From NCBI RefSeq assembly GCF_002115755.1, contig NZ_JFKA01000004.1:62001-126000 (forward strand): a stretch of 64,000 nt of DNA. The letters run 5' to 3'. The stretch is from Thalassospira mesophila. Lineage in GTDB: Bacteria; Pseudomonadota; Alphaproteobacteria; Rhodospirillales; Thalassospiraceae. This document shows, in pieces, positions 27,238 to 36,473 of this stretch; position 1 is the stretch's first letter, and the number at the start of each line of letters is the position of its first letter. The notes beneath the pieces were generated by a model. That model ran no database searches. It saw only the letters and a list, made by a program, of their open reading frames with translations, and had not been told where the DNA came from. Both the position numbers and the translations under genes were made by a program.

Positions 27238-27438
27238 GGGGCGCAATCCTTTATGGGGCGAAGCGGGCGGGGCGGGGCGCATAGGGACCGTGACGTGCGG
27301 CGTAAGGAACACAAGGCACACCAGACGGAATGGGAGCGTGCGAAAGAAGGGGATTTTCCGGAAAAGTTGATCTTTTGGGGGCGGAACTCAGGCGAAGTCA
27401 CATCAATATCGCGGTCCGCATCGCAGCAGCCAGTGGCG

Positions 27439-27897
27439 CTAGCTGTCGACAATCCGGCGCAAAAGATCGGTGGCATCGGACAGTGTTTGTTGCTCCTTGT
27501 TTGAAAAGTTTTCCAAAATCATGTGATAAAGCCAGTCTTCGCGCACCGCACGGCTGGCCTGCATCCAGTCCCGGCACGATTGCGTTAACGATAACAGGGT
27601 TTGCCGTCCGTCGCTTGGGTCGGGGTGGCCTTCAACCAGACCAGCCTTGACCAATGCCGTAATATGCGCGCCCATCGATTGCGGGCGTACTCCTTCGGCG
27701 CGGGCCAGAACCGTCACCGTCGCCGGGCCATCTTTTTCGAGATAGCGCAAAACCGATTTTTGCGTCCATTTCAAATCACCCATATGCGCCTGCGCGCGCA
27801 ATTTACGCCGCAACCGGCCAAGAATGGCGTGCAATTCTGTTGCCAGAGCAAGGGCCGACGGGGAATCTGATACCGGGATTTCGGTTGGATCTGTCAT
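27439..27897 (-). CDS. MarR-family transcriptional regulator
   Basis: A 152-residue MarR protein with winged HTH: KWTQKSVLRYLEKDGPATVTVLARAEGVRPQSMGAHITALVKAGLVEGHPDPSDGRQTLLSLT. It precedes the isochorismatase-like and MFS genes on the same strand with a 200-base gap, a common layout for a self-regulated efflux/detoxification unit. Ligand unknown. Confidence 0.9.
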   Translation of the reverse strand: MTDPTEIPVSDSPSALALATELHAILGRLRRKLRAQAHMGDLKWTQKSVLRYLEKDGPATVTVLARAEGVRPQSMGAHITALVKAGLVEGHPDPSDGRQTLLSLTQSCRDWMQASRAVREDWLYHMILENFSNKEQQTLSDATDLLRRIVDS

Positions 27898-28055
27898 CTG
27901 GTTGCTTTCACATACAAAGGCAATCTACCAAGTTTACCTTTCTATATCGATGAAAATAGCCGAAGTGCCAATATTGTCAAGCGCACCTGAAAACAATTTT
28001 AAATCGCCAAACCCGGAAGCCACCCAGCGGCGCAATCGCCCGGTTGGCCACGTAA

Positions 28056-28091
28056 AACGGCCAGCCCTGCATTTCTGCAAAGCTGGCCGTT
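28056..28091 (-). terminator. Terminator after fabF-like gene
   Basis: A 10-bp stem (AACGGCCAGC 28056-28065, GCTGGCCGTT 28082-28091) followed on the minus strand by TTTTA, 30 bases after the fabF stop. The rest of the 27898-28120 gap shows nothing recognisable. Confidence 0.75.
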
Positions 28092-28120
28092 ACAGTAAAA
28101 ACCGGGTGGAACGGTTAAAT

Positions 28121-29386
28121 TCAGATCGCACTTAACAAAAGCGATGCGTTAACACCGCCAAAGCCAAAGCCGTTACATAACGCATGTTTCAAATCGGCCT
28201 TGCGGGCAAGGTTGGGCACAAAATCCAGATCTTCCATGCCTTCATCCACCTGATGCAAATTAAGGGTCGGTGGCAGCATGCCTTCGCGCAGGGCAAGGGC
28301 GGTGAAAATCGCCTCGACCCCGCCAGCGGCCCCCAACAAATGCCCGATGGCCGATTTGGTCGAAGACACCGGAATATTTGCCAGATGATCGCCAAAAACC
28401 CGGCGTAACGCCGCAATTTCGGCGCGATCGCCCACCGGGGTTGAGGTAGCATGGGCATTAACATAGCCAATATCGGCCGCCGCCAGCCCCGCCATGCGCA
28501 ACGCCGCCTGAATTGCCAGGGCACAGCCTGATCCGTCTTCGGGGCCTGCTGTTAAATGATAGGCATCGGCACTGGTGCCATAACCGGTAATTTCCACCAG
28601 CGGCGTTGCCCGGCGCGCCAGCGCATGTTCCAGCGTTTCAATCACCATCAAACCGGCCCCCTCGCCCATCACAAATCCGTCGCGGTCGCGGTCAAACGGG
28701 CGCGAAGCCTCGGTCGGGGCATCGTTACGGGTGGAAAGGGCCCGCACGGCCGAAAAACCGCCAATCGACAGGCGATCAACACAGCCTTCGGTGCCACCCG
28801 CCAGCACAACATCGGCTTCACCCGATTTGATCATGCGCACACCATCGCCAATCGCTTGCAACCCGGCGGCACAGGCGGTAACCGGCGCGCCAATCGGCCC
28901 GCGAAAACCATACTGGATTGACACATTACCCGCCGCCATATTGGCCAGAAAGGACGGCACAACAAATGGCGAAATCCGCGATGGCCCGCGATCCAGCAAA
29001 ACTTCCTCGGCATGGGTAATCACCGGCAAGCCGCCAATTCCGGTGCCAATCACGGTGGCGGTACGGTCTTTGGCATCCTGATCAAGGTCAGACCATCCAG
29101 CCTGCGCCAGGGCTTGCTTTGCTGCGGAAAGGGCATAAATCGTAAACAGGTCGACTTTTTTACGGTCTTTTTTCGAAATCACCTCGGCCTCGTTCAGGCC
29201 CGCCGCGTCGTGGTTATGATCGGGGACCAGACCGGCAAATTTGGTCGGCAAATCGCTGGTGTCAAACCGGTCGTGGGTCACAATGCCCGACTGACCGGAA
29301 ATCAGCCGTTGCCACACAGCATCAAGTCCACATCCCAGTGGCGTTACAAGGCCCATTCCTGTGACCACGATCCGCTGTGTCATCAT
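28121..29386 (-). CDS. Beta-ketoacyl-ACP synthase II (FabF-like), MarR-linked paralogue
   Basis: A 421-residue condensing enzyme that elongates acyl-ACP with malonyl-ACP. The Cys-His-His triad is complete: Cys in VTACAAGLQAIGDG, His in NAHATSTPVGD and His in KSAIGHLLGAAGG, with GFGFGGVNASLLL near the end. It is not beside acpP or fabG as the housekeeping fabF usually is, and instead follows a MarR gene by 37 bases. It may be a condition-specific elongation enzyme, for example for altered membrane lipids (inference). ATG at 29386 or 29383. Confidence 0.93.
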   Translation of the reverse strand: MMTQRIVVTGMGLVTPLGCGLDAVWQRLISGQSGIVTHDRFDTSDLPTKFAGLVPDHNHDAAGLNEAEVISKKDRKKVDLFTIYALSAAKQALAQAGWSDLDQDAKDRTATVIGTGIGGLPVITHAEEVLLDRGPSRISPFVVPSFLANMAAGNVSIQYGFRGPIGAPVTACAAGLQAIGDGVRMIKSGEADVVLAGGTEGCVDRLSIGGFSAVRALSTRNDAPTEASRPFDRDRDGFVMGEGAGLMVIETLEHALARRATPLVEITGYGTSADAYHLTAGPEDGSGCALAIQAALRMAGLAAADIGYVNAHATSTPVGDRAEIAALRRVFGDHLANIPVSSTKSAIGHLLGAAGGVEAIFTALALREGMLPPTLNLHQVDEGMEDLDFVPNLARKADLKHALCNGFGFGGVNASLLLSAI

Positions 29387-29423
29387 ACCCTCGTCTTCAT
29401 ATAAAAAATGTTGATCAAAATTC

Positions 29424-29858
29424 TCAACCGATCCCGGCGATTAACGCCAATGCCTGCTGGGTGGCATGCCAGTTATCCGTCCCGATCTCGCGATGGATGC
29501 GAGACTGTATTTCCTGCCAAACCGGTGCGATTTGCCTTACCTTTTCCTCGCCTTGCGCGGTGAGGGAAAAAATCTGCGTTTTGCCCTGCCCTGTTTGATC
29601 CGGCGCAATCATACCCCCACGTTGCAATACGGCAAGGTTACGGGTCAAGGCACTGCGTTCCAGATCCATCTGACGGGCAAGATTACTGATTGACTGAAAA
29701 CCGCCCCGGGCAATGCAAAACAGCAAGGATGCCTGTGTGCATTGCAAGTCATAGGGTTTGAGCGCAAGGTTATAACGTCGCGTGATCGCACGCGCCGCCT
29801 TGCGGCTTTTTAACACCAAACATTCATCAATCAGGGCATCGGGCAATGGTATTGTCAT
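29424..29858 (-). CDS. MarR-family transcriptional regulator upstream of fabF paralogue
   Basis: A 144-residue MarR regulator. The winged HTH reads LQCTQASLLFCIARGGFQSISNLARQMDLERSALTRNLAVLQRGGMIAPDQTG and the C-terminal helices provide dimerisation. It lies 37 bases upstream of the FabF-like gene and is expected to be co-transcribed. A near-perfect 18-bp palindrome upstream of its start is a good candidate operator. Regulation of fatty-acid synthesis by MarR proteins is known (for example FabT in streptococci), so an acyl or fatty-acid ligand is possible. Confidence 0.9.
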   Translation of the reverse strand: MTIPLPDALIDECLVLKSRKAARAITRRYNLALKPYDLQCTQASLLFCIARGGFQSISNLARQMDLERSALTRNLAVLQRGGMIAPDQTGQGKTQIFSLTAQGEEKVRQIAPVWQEIQSRIHREIGTDNWHATQQALALIAGIG

Positions 29859-29871
29859 TTCGGTTGATTAT

Positions 29872-29889
29872 CTTGTGTATATGCACAAG
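29872..29889. promoter_or_regulatory. Palindromic operator between marR and radC
   Basis: CTTGTG at 29872-29877 and CACAAG at 29884-29889 flank TATATG, giving an 18-bp dyad with one mismatched pair, 14 bases upstream of the marR start. Size and symmetry fit a MarR dimer site. Confidence 0.6.
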
Positions 29890-30010
29890 TCAACTGAATT
29901 TATAAATCCCCCGCCAAATCCACTCTGATTGCGCTGCCCACTGGACAGCGAAGACAGGGCAACGCAAACTGCAGATGCAACGCGAAATTGCATCAACGCA
30001 GGAGCCCGCC

Positions 30011-31012
30011 GTGAGAGCCGAAAAACCCCGCAAACCCGCCCATGCGACAATTGATGACGGCAGCCGGATCTATTTTGATCCTGCCGGGGAAATGGCCGAT
30101 AACGCGACACATGGCGTGGCACACGGCGCGCGCAGCACCCAACCCCCGCCCGCACCCCCGCCACTTGCAGCGACAACAACGACACCGCCAACACGACAAG
30201 CAGGCAAGGCCGCCTCATCGCCAACGCCGCCGACCGATGAAACGGTCCGCAACACCAATACCGCAGCGGCAGATATCGCGGATGCCCCTGCTGCCCCCGA
30301 TGCAAAAACCACACCGTCGCAGCCTGCCGCGAAAGCACCCAAACCGCATTATTTTGGCCATCGCCAACGCCTGCGCGAACGGTTTTTAAAGGGCGGCAGC
30401 ACCGCGCTGGCCGAATATGAATTGCTGGAACTGTTACTGTGTATGGCGATCCCGCGCGGCGATGTTAAGCCATTGGCAAAATCATTGATTGACCGGTTTG
30501 GCCACCTTGCCGGGGTATTGGCCGCCAGCCAAGCCGACCTGGCAAGTTGCAAGGGCATTGGCGAGGCCGCGATTGCCGCGATTAAAATTGCCGAAGCCAG
30601 CGCGCAGGTTTTATCGCGCGAACGGGCAATGGAATTGCCGGTTATTGCCTCGTGGGAACAATTGATTGATTATTGCCGGGTGCGGCTGGGCCACCGCAAC
30701 ACCGAAGAACTGCATTTGCTGTTTTTAGATCGTAAAAACCGCCTGATCGCCGATGAATGCCACCAGACCGGCACCGTTGACCACACCCCGGTTTACCCGC
30801 GTGAAGTGATTAAACGGGCATTAGAACTGCACGCATCTGCCCTTATTTTGGTCCATAACCACCCCAGTGGCGATGCCACCCCGTCACGCGGCGATATTGA
30901 TATGACCCGCAAAATTGTCGACGCTGCCAAGGCGATGGAAATCAACGTGCATGACCACATCATTGTCAGCCGGGCGGGTTATAATTCGTTTAAAACGCTG
31001 GGGCTCATGTAG
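30011..31012 (+). CDS. radC: RadC-like JAB-domain protein with long low-complexity N-terminus
   Basis: A 333-residue RadC/DUF2466 protein. After an Ala/Pro/Thr-rich, probably disordered stretch of about 105 residues, the conserved part starts HYFGHRQRLRERFLKGGSTALAEYELLELLL with a helix-hairpin-helix (ASCKGIGEAAIAAIKIAEA). The JAMM-like metal motif follows in ALILVHNHPSGDATPSRGDIDMT. Despite its name, a DNA repair role is doubtful; JAB domains are usually metalloproteases. GTG at 30011 is preferred because GGAG is six bases upstream. Convergent with the ROK gene; a decayed copy of its 3' end is at 37648-37712. Confidence 0.9.
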   Translation: MRAEKPRKPAHATIDDGSRIYFDPAGEMADNATHGVAHGARSTQPPPAPPPLAATTTTPPTRQAGKAASSPTPPTDETVRNTNTAAADIADAPAAPDAKTTPSQPAAKAPKPHYFGHRQRLRERFLKGGSTALAEYELLELLLCMAIPRGDVKPLAKSLIDRFGHLAGVLAASQADLASCKGIGEAAIAAIKIAEASAQVLSRERAMELPVIASWEQLIDYCRVRLGHRNTEELHLLFLDRKNRLIADECHQTGTVDHTPVYPREVIKRALELHASALILVHNHPSGDATPSRGDIDMTRKIVDAAKAMEINVHDHIIVSRAGYNSFKTLGLM

Positions 31013-31055
31013 GGTCGTTTTCGATTGTGGTTAGTCCAAATCAGGATCTGCAAAC

Positions 31056-32276
31056 CTACGCATCCCCTCTGACTTTCAGCATGTTTTGAAAATCCGGGAT
31101 CATTTCCTGATAAATCGGCAAAGCCGCCGCACCGCGCGCCGCCGAATAAGTGCTGGCATCGCCAATCAGAACCGGCAAATGATCGCCGGTTGGTGTCGGA
31201 CCATCGACCTCTTGCAGACGTATGACTTCCTGCCAAAGCGCGTGCAGGATCGCCTCAGGCAGTAACCCGCCCAATATAATTGCCTGTGGGTTCAACATGC
31301 TTGAGATAATCTGAAATGTCGTTGTCAAATATAATGCGGCCTGATCAATCCAGTTTCTGACCGGAATGTCGTCAGGCGACATGGCGGAAAGCCGGGTCAA
31401 GGCGGGGTCATGAACCAGATCATCGCGATGGCCCGCATCAAATTCTTCGTACAAGGCCAACAGCGAGACATACCGTTCCAGGCACCCCTTGCGCCCGCAT
31501 CCGCATTGGCGACCATTAACCTGGACCGGAATATGACCAATTTCGCCAGCCGCCCCATTGGCACCACGAATGATCCGGCCATCAAGAAACAGCCCCGCCC
31601 CCAGACCGACACCGATGAAGATATAAACAAAATTATCAAGCTCACGCCCGGTCCCGTAAAGCTTTTCCGAAATGGCCGCAGCATCGGCATCATTTTCAAC
31701 AAAAACCGGGCAGCCCGCCTTTTTCCGCATGGCACTGGCCAGATCAAAACTTTCCCATCCCGGCGCAATGCCGGTTGGCCCGGCAATACCGACAGGGCCA
31801 GGCATGGCAATGCCGATCCCGATATTACGCTCCGGGTCCAGACCGGACTTCGAGATTATGGCGTGACTGGCGGCAACCAGAAGGTCAACCGCCTGATGGG
31901 GATCGGGATGTTTGATTTGCTGGCTAAAACGACAGCGTTCCTCGCCCAGAAGATCCACAAGGACGGCATCAATTTCGGTGCCATTTAACTGAAAGCCAAT
32001 GGCAAAACCGCCCTCGGGATTAAGCCGATAGGGCCGGGCGGGCTGCCCCCGTTTTTGACGAACCGGTTCACCGGCAAGCAAAAGCCCGGCGTCTTCCAGC
32101 TCGGCTACAAGGTTTGAAACCGCTTGGGCAGACAAATTGGTGATGCGGGTAATATCGGCGCGCGACAGGCCGTCACGGCGGCGAACCGCATCGAGAATGG
32201 CGCGGCGGTTATGGCTTTTGGCATGCAGAAGGTTGGTGCCGGTTACATTTTCAGACTGTTTTTTTATCATCACCAT
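31056..32276 (-). CDS. ROK-family transcriptional repressor (NagC/XylR type)
   Basis: A 406-residue ROK protein. The N-terminal winged HTH is AILDAVRRRDGLSRADITRITNLSAQAVSNLVAELEDAGLL. The ROK sugar-binding domain shows the nucleotide-binding-like IGIGIAMPGPV, the family signature FIGVGLGAGLFLDGRIIRGANGAAGEIGH and the zinc motif CGCGRKGCLE. The full HTH makes it a repressor rather than a kinase. It diverges from the sugar ABC operon and the shared promoter holds palindromes, so it is the likely sugar-responsive regulator. ATG at 32276 or 32270. Confidence 0.92.
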   Translation of the reverse strand: MVMIKKQSENVTGTNLLHAKSHNRRAILDAVRRRDGLSRADITRITNLSAQAVSNLVAELEDAGLLLAGEPVRQKRGQPARPYRLNPEGGFAIGFQLNGTEIDAVLVDLLGEERCRFSQQIKHPDPHQAVDLLVAASHAIISKSGLDPERNIGIGIAMPGPVGIAGPTGIAPGWESFDLASAMRKKAGCPVFVENDADAAAISEKLYGTGRELDNFVYIFIGVGLGAGLFLDGRIIRGANGAAGEIGHIPVQVNGRQCGCGRKGCLERYVSLLALYEEFDAGHRDDLVHDPALTRLSAMSPDDIPVRNWIDQAALYLTTTFQIISSMLNPQAIILGGLLPEAILHALWQEVIRLQEVDGPTPTGDHLPVLIGDASTYSAARGAAALPIYQEMIPDFQNMLKVRGDA

Positions 32277-32297
32277 TGCCCTCCCTAATTTTATCCA

Positions 32298-32351
32298 TTA
32301 TTAATTACATCAAATTGAATTAATAATAAAGCCTGTGATCAAAAAGATCAC
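32298..32351. promoter_or_regulatory. ROK operator palindromes in the divergent promoter
   Basis: TTATTAATT (32298-32306) and AATTAATAA (32318-32326) form a perfect 9-bp inverted repeat with 11-base spacing, of the TTATT…AATAA style known for NagC/Mlc. A second dyad, GTGATC-AAAAA-GATCAC at 32335-32351, lies 42 bases before the binding-protein gene. Confidence 0.6.
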
Positions 32352-32393
32352 GTTTCGATCATTGCCTGTCTCATTTATCAGGGAGATAAGAAT

Positions 32394-33635
32394 ATGAAGA
32401 TCAAGAATATCCTAAAAGGGGCTGTTTTCGGTGTCTTCGCCGTTTCCGGTGCCGCCCACGCCGCAGATGTGACGCTCAATGCGCTGTTCATGGCACAAGC
32501 CGCCTATAGCGAAGATGACATCCGCAACATGACCGCTGACTTCAAGGCGGCCAATCCCGGCGTCGATGTAAATGTCGAACTGGTTCCTTACGAAGCCCTG
32601 CACGACAAAATCGTCCTGTCGCAAAGCGCCAATGGCTATGACGTTGTTCTTTATGACGTGATCTGGCCTGCCGAATTTGCCCAATACAAACTGCTTGACG
32701 ACGTAACAGACCGCATTGATGACAAAACCCGCAAGGCGGTTCTCAGCGGTGCCTGGACCACGGTGGAATATGACGGCAAGTATTATGGCATGCCCTGGAT
32801 TGCCGATACAAAGTTCCTTTTTTACAACAAGGACATGTTGAAAAAGGCCGGGTTTGATCATCCGCCGGCAACATGGGAAGAACTTGAAACCCAGGCCAAG
32901 GCCATCAAGGACAAGGGGATTGTTGATTATCCGCTGGTCTGGTCGTGGTCACAATCCGAAGCCGCAATTTGCGATTACACCACTATCCTCTCGGGTATGG
33001 GCGGCCAGTTTCTGGATGCGGATGGCAAACCGGCCTTCAATACCGGCGGCGGCCTCAAGGCGTTACAATACATGGTCGGAACCATCAATGATGGTGTGAC
33101 CAACCCCAATTCGCGCGAATATGCCGAGGAAGATGTCCGGCGCGTCTTTTCAAGCGGACAGGCCGCTTTTGCCCTTAATTGGGGCTACATGTACAATCTT
33201 GCCAATGATCCGGCCGAAAGCCAGGTTGCGGGCAATGTTGGCATTGTTCCGGCACCCGGCGAAGCCGGCGTTTCAAAGGCATCGGCCGTCAACGGGTCAA
33301 TGGGCCTTGGTATTCCCACCAAAAGCACGCACAAGGAAGAAGCCTGGAAATACATCCAGTTCCTGACCTCGCAAAAAGTGCAGAACAAATACGCCAAACT
33401 TAGCCTGCCGGTCTGGGAAGCATCCTATAGCAATCCCGACGTGATCAAGGGCCAGGAACCGTTTGTCAATGCGGCCAAAACCAGCTTTGCCGTGATGGCA
33501 CCGCGCCCCACCATGGCATCCTATCAGGAAGCATCCGCTGTTTTGCAAGAAGCCCTTCAAAACGCAATGCTCGGCACGGCGACGCCGACCGATGCCTTAA
33601 ACAATGCGGCCAAAACCATCGCCGATTTGCAGTAA
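32394..33635 (+). CDS. Sugar ABC transporter, periplasmic substrate-binding protein
   Basis: A 413-residue family 1 (MalE/UgpB-like) solute-binding protein. A signal peptide of about 23 residues ends GAAHAADV. Typical segments are FKAANPGVDVNVELVPYEALHDKI, YYGMPWIADTKFLFYNKDMLKKAGFDHPPATWEEL and the C-terminal KEEAWKYIQFLTSQKVQNKY. It is the first gene of the importer operon, and the family binds mono- or oligosaccharides or polyols. No catabolic enzyme other than a PfkB kinase is linked, so the sugar cannot be named. Confidence 0.92.
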   Translation: MKIKNILKGAVFGVFAVSGAAHAADVTLNALFMAQAAYSEDDIRNMTADFKAANPGVDVNVELVPYEALHDKIVLSQSANGYDVVLYDVIWPAEFAQYKLLDDVTDRIDDKTRKAVLSGAWTTVEYDGKYYGMPWIADTKFLFYNKDMLKKAGFDHPPATWEELETQAKAIKDKGIVDYPLVWSWSQSEAAICDYTTILSGMGGQFLDADGKPAFNTGGGLKALQYMVGTINDGVTNPNSREYAEEDVRRVFSSGQAAFALNWGYMYNLANDPAESQVAGNVGIVPAPGEAGVSKASAVNGSMGLGIPTKSTHKEEAWKYIQFLTSQKVQNKYAKLSLPVWEASYSNPDVIKGQEPFVNAAKTSFAVMAPRPTMASYQEASAVLQEALQNAMLGTATPTDALNNAAKTIADLQ

Positions 33636-33681
33636 TCGCTTCTGTTATTATCCCTGCTCAAACCGGAGCCGAAACACCGCT

Positions 33682-34566
33682 ATGATTTCCTATCGTAAAA
33701 CGGTGACGGCGTGGCTACTGCTGACCCCGATGATTGTCATCATCCTTGGGGTCAGCGGATACCCGTTGATCAAAACAGTTTATTACAGCCTGACCGGGGC
33801 AAAACTGATCGCGCCTGACCTGACCGATGCCTGGATAGGGTTTGGCAATTACATTCGGGCATTATCCTCATCTAATTTCCGCGAAGCCATCTGGCACACA
33901 ACCTATTTCGCTGTAATTTCCGTTGGCGTGGAAATGATTATCGGCGTGATGGTCGCGCTCTTGCTAAACGAAGTCTTTGTCGGCCGCACCCTGTTGCGCG
34001 CCATGCTGATCCTGCCCCTTGCATTGCCAACTGTGGTCAATGCGATGATGTGGCGGCTGATCTATAACCCGGATTTCGGTGCCCTTAATGCGTTGCTGGT
34101 GCAGTTAGGCATGCTCGATGCCTATCGATCGTGGCTGGGCGACCCGGCAACGGCGCTTGACATGGTGATTGTCGCCGATGTCTGGAAAAACTTTCCACTG
34201 GTCGCCCTGATTGCTTTGGCCGCCCTGCAAACCGTCCCCAAGGATTTATACGAGGCTGCAACCCTTGACGGTGCAGGGATGTGGAACCGGTTCTGGCGGA
34301 TTACGCTGCCTGCCATTCTCGGCCCGCTTAGCGTGGCCCTGGTACTGCGCACGATCGAGGCGTTCAAGGTTTTTGACATTATCTATGTCATGACCCGGGG
34401 TGGCCCGGCCAGCAGCACGAAAACCGTCAGTTTTTATGTCTATCAGGAAGCATTCGCCTATATGCGGGTCGGGTCGGGGGCGTCTTATGCCCTGATCGTG
34501 GTGCTGATCAGCGCCTGCCTGATTGCCGGTTACATGTATCTGATCCGCAAGCACGGAGAGGCCTGA
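33682..34566 (+). CDS. Sugar ABC transporter permease (MalF/UgpA type)
   Basis: A 294-residue inner-membrane permease with six predicted helices, starting TAWLLLTPMIVIILGVSGYPLI. The EAA loop, which contacts the ATPase, is LYEAATLDGAGMWNRFWRITLPAI. Start at ATG 33682; the frame is open further upstream but overlaps the binding-protein gene and lacks homology. Two bases separate its stop from the next permease. Confidence 0.92.
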   Translation: MISYRKTVTAWLLLTPMIVIILGVSGYPLIKTVYYSLTGAKLIAPDLTDAWIGFGNYIRALSSSNFREAIWHTTYFAVISVGVEMIIGVMVALLLNEVFVGRTLLRAMLILPLALPTVVNAMMWRLIYNPDFGALNALLVQLGMLDAYRSWLGDPATALDMVIVADVWKNFPLVALIALAALQTVPKDLYEAATLDGAGMWNRFWRITLPAILGPLSVALVLRTIEAFKVFDIIYVMTRGGPASSTKTVSFYVYQEAFAYMRVGSGASYALIVVLISACLIAGYMYLIRKHGEA

Positions 34567-34568
34567 TC

Positions 34569-35417
34569 ATGCAAACATCGCTGGCCAAAAAAATATGCAT
34601 CTATCTCGGCGCGGCCTTGCTGGCACTGGTCATTGCCCTGCCCGTGTTGTGGCTGTTTATCATGAGCATCAGTTCGTCAACCCACCTGACGACCCTGCCC
34701 CTGCAATGGTGGCCTGACAGCCCAACCCTGGAAAACTACCGCAGCTTGCTGATCTATGCCGAAAACACCCCGTCGCAAAGTTTTCTGTATGCTATCCGCA
34801 ACAGCATTTTTATTGCCCTTGCGGCAACCGGGTTATCGGTTGCAGCAGCCATTCCCGCCGCATACAGCTTTTCGCGCATGCCCGGCCCACGCCGCAAAAA
34901 CCTGCTTTATGCCGTAATCGCGATCTTTATGTTGCCGCCGGTCGCACTCGTTTTGCCGCTTTATACGGTGATGAGCGCGCTGGGGCTTCTCAATACGCAT
35001 TTCGCGCTGATCATTGTTTATTGCTCGATCCTGTTGCCGTTTACGACATGGCTTTTAAAAAGCAATTTTGACACGATCCCAAGCGACCTGGACGAAGCCC
35101 CGATCATTGACGGGGCCAACCGGTTGCAAGCTATCTGGTATGTGATCCTGCCAATTGCGCGCCCGGCTTTGGGGGCCGCTGTCATGATGTCGGTATTGCT
35201 GGCATGGGACGAGTTTTTCTATGGCCTGCTTTTCACAAACGACATTCGCGCCAAAACCGTCACGGTCGCCATTGCCGATCTGGCCGCCGGGCGTGTTGCC
35301 GATTATGGCCTGGTTTCGGCCGCCGGAATACTGGCGGCAGTACCGCCTGTTATTTTGGCCTTTTTCATGCAGAAAACCCTGGTTTCAGGGCTGGCAAGCG
35401 GCAGCGTCAAGGGATGA
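34569..35417 (+). CDS. Sugar ABC transporter permease (MalG/UgpE type)
   Basis: A 282-residue permease, partner of the preceding gene. Segments include LYAIRNSIFIALAATGLSVAAAIPAAYSFSRM and the EAA loop LDEAPIIDGANRLQAIWYVILPIARPALG, which is intact. It begins 2 bases after the first permease and its stop overlaps the kinase start as ATGA, indicating translational coupling. Confidence 0.92.
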   Translation: MQTSLAKKICIYLGAALLALVIALPVLWLFIMSISSSTHLTTLPLQWWPDSPTLENYRSLLIYAENTPSQSFLYAIRNSIFIALAATGLSVAAAIPAAYSFSRMPGPRRKNLLYAVIAIFMLPPVALVLPLYTVMSALGLLNTHFALIIVYCSILLPFTTWLLKSNFDTIPSDLDEAPIIDGANRLQAIWYVILPIARPALGAAVMMSVLLAWDEFFYGLLFTNDIRAKTVTVAIADLAAGRVADYGLVSAAGILAAVPPVILAFFMQKTLVSGLASGSVKG

Positions 35418-36472
35418 ATGTGATGCGTAAAACACCAAACGGCATCCACCCCGATCCGGCCCGCGACATCATTTCAATCGGGACGATCAATATCGACCAA
35501 TTGCTAGGCCCGATTGATCACTGGCCTAATCGCGGCACCGAAACCGTTTACCCCGATTACGAAATGCGGGTTGGCGGGGGTGGCGGCATATTTGGCGCGG
35601 CCCTGCTGGCCCTTGGTGCCAATCAGCGCATGGTGGTTAATATCGGCAACGACGAAATGGGACAGTGGCTTAAAGCCCAATTTGGCCCCCTTGCCGATCA
35701 CTGGCACCAAAGCGAGGCCGTCACATCGGTAACCATCGGCCTGACCCATTCCGACAAGGAACGGACATTTTTGTCCAATCAGGGGCACAGCGCGCTTTTC
35801 AATGCCGATATGGCGCGAAAAATGCTGAAACATGCCGAACTAAAAGGATCAACAACCCTTCTGGTCGGCAATTTCCTGATGCCTCGACTGGTCCCCGAAT
35901 GCACCAGCCTGTTATCTGAACTTCGCGACGCAGGTTCGATTGTTGCGCTCGATACCGCATGGCCAACCGGGGGCTGGACCAATGCCGTTCAGGACCATGT
36001 GCAAAACTGGTTGCCGCTGGTTGATATCCTTTTGATCAACGAGGCCGAAGCCGCCGGTTTTCTTGGCATCGACAATGATAGTTTCACCGCCAATGTTGAT
36101 CTGCACATAACGGACATCAGCCGGAAACTGGCACCGGGTGCAATTGTTGTCGTCAAACGTGGAAGCCTGGGCGCATCGGCCTGCACAGGCACCCATGTCC
36201 TTCATGCGGCCCCCGATGGCCCGGTAAATGTGGTTGATACCGTTGGCGCGGGCGACTGTTTTAACGCAGGCTTCCTGCTGGCATTTCAGCATGGCGCACC
36301 TCTGGTTAATTGTCTTCATGCCGGGATAGAAGTAGCGGGCAAAGCCATTGCCAGTCATCCGCGCCGTTATCCTGCCCTTGCCGATTTGAATGCCCGCATT
36401 CGCGCATTGCTACAACCGGCCCCCCAACCAACAACCAATCACAAGACCTTCGATCAAGTGGAGAACGGCTAA
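35414..36472 (+). CDS. PfkB-family carbohydrate kinase
   Basis: A 352-residue ribokinase-fold kinase. It shows the N-terminal glycine motif MRVGGGGGIFGAALLALGA, the substrate/ATP region IVVVKRGSLGASA and the C-terminal PfkB signature VVDTVGAGDCFNAGFLLAF with the catalytic Asp. Start ATG 35414 overlaps the permease stop. As the only enzyme in the operon it probably phosphorylates the imported sugar or its first product; known PfkB substrates include ribose, fructose, ketodeoxygluconate and nucleosides, so specificity is open. Confidence 0.9.
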   Translation: MNVMRKTPNGIHPDPARDIISIGTINIDQLLGPIDHWPNRGTETVYPDYEMRVGGGGGIFGAALLALGANQRMVVNIGNDEMGQWLKAQFGPLADHWHQSEAVTSVTIGLTHSDKERTFLSNQGHSALFNADMARKMLKHAELKGSTTLLVGNFLMPRLVPECTSLLSELRDAGSIVALDTAWPTGGWTNAVQDHVQNWLPLVDILLINEAEAAGFLGIDNDSFTANVDLHITDISRKLAPGAIVVVKRGSLGASACTGTHVLHAAPDGPVNVVDTVGAGDCFNAGFLLAFQHGAPLVNCLHAGIEVAGKAIASHPRRYPALADLNARIRALLQPAPQPTTNHKTFDQVENG

Positions 36473-36473
36473 G

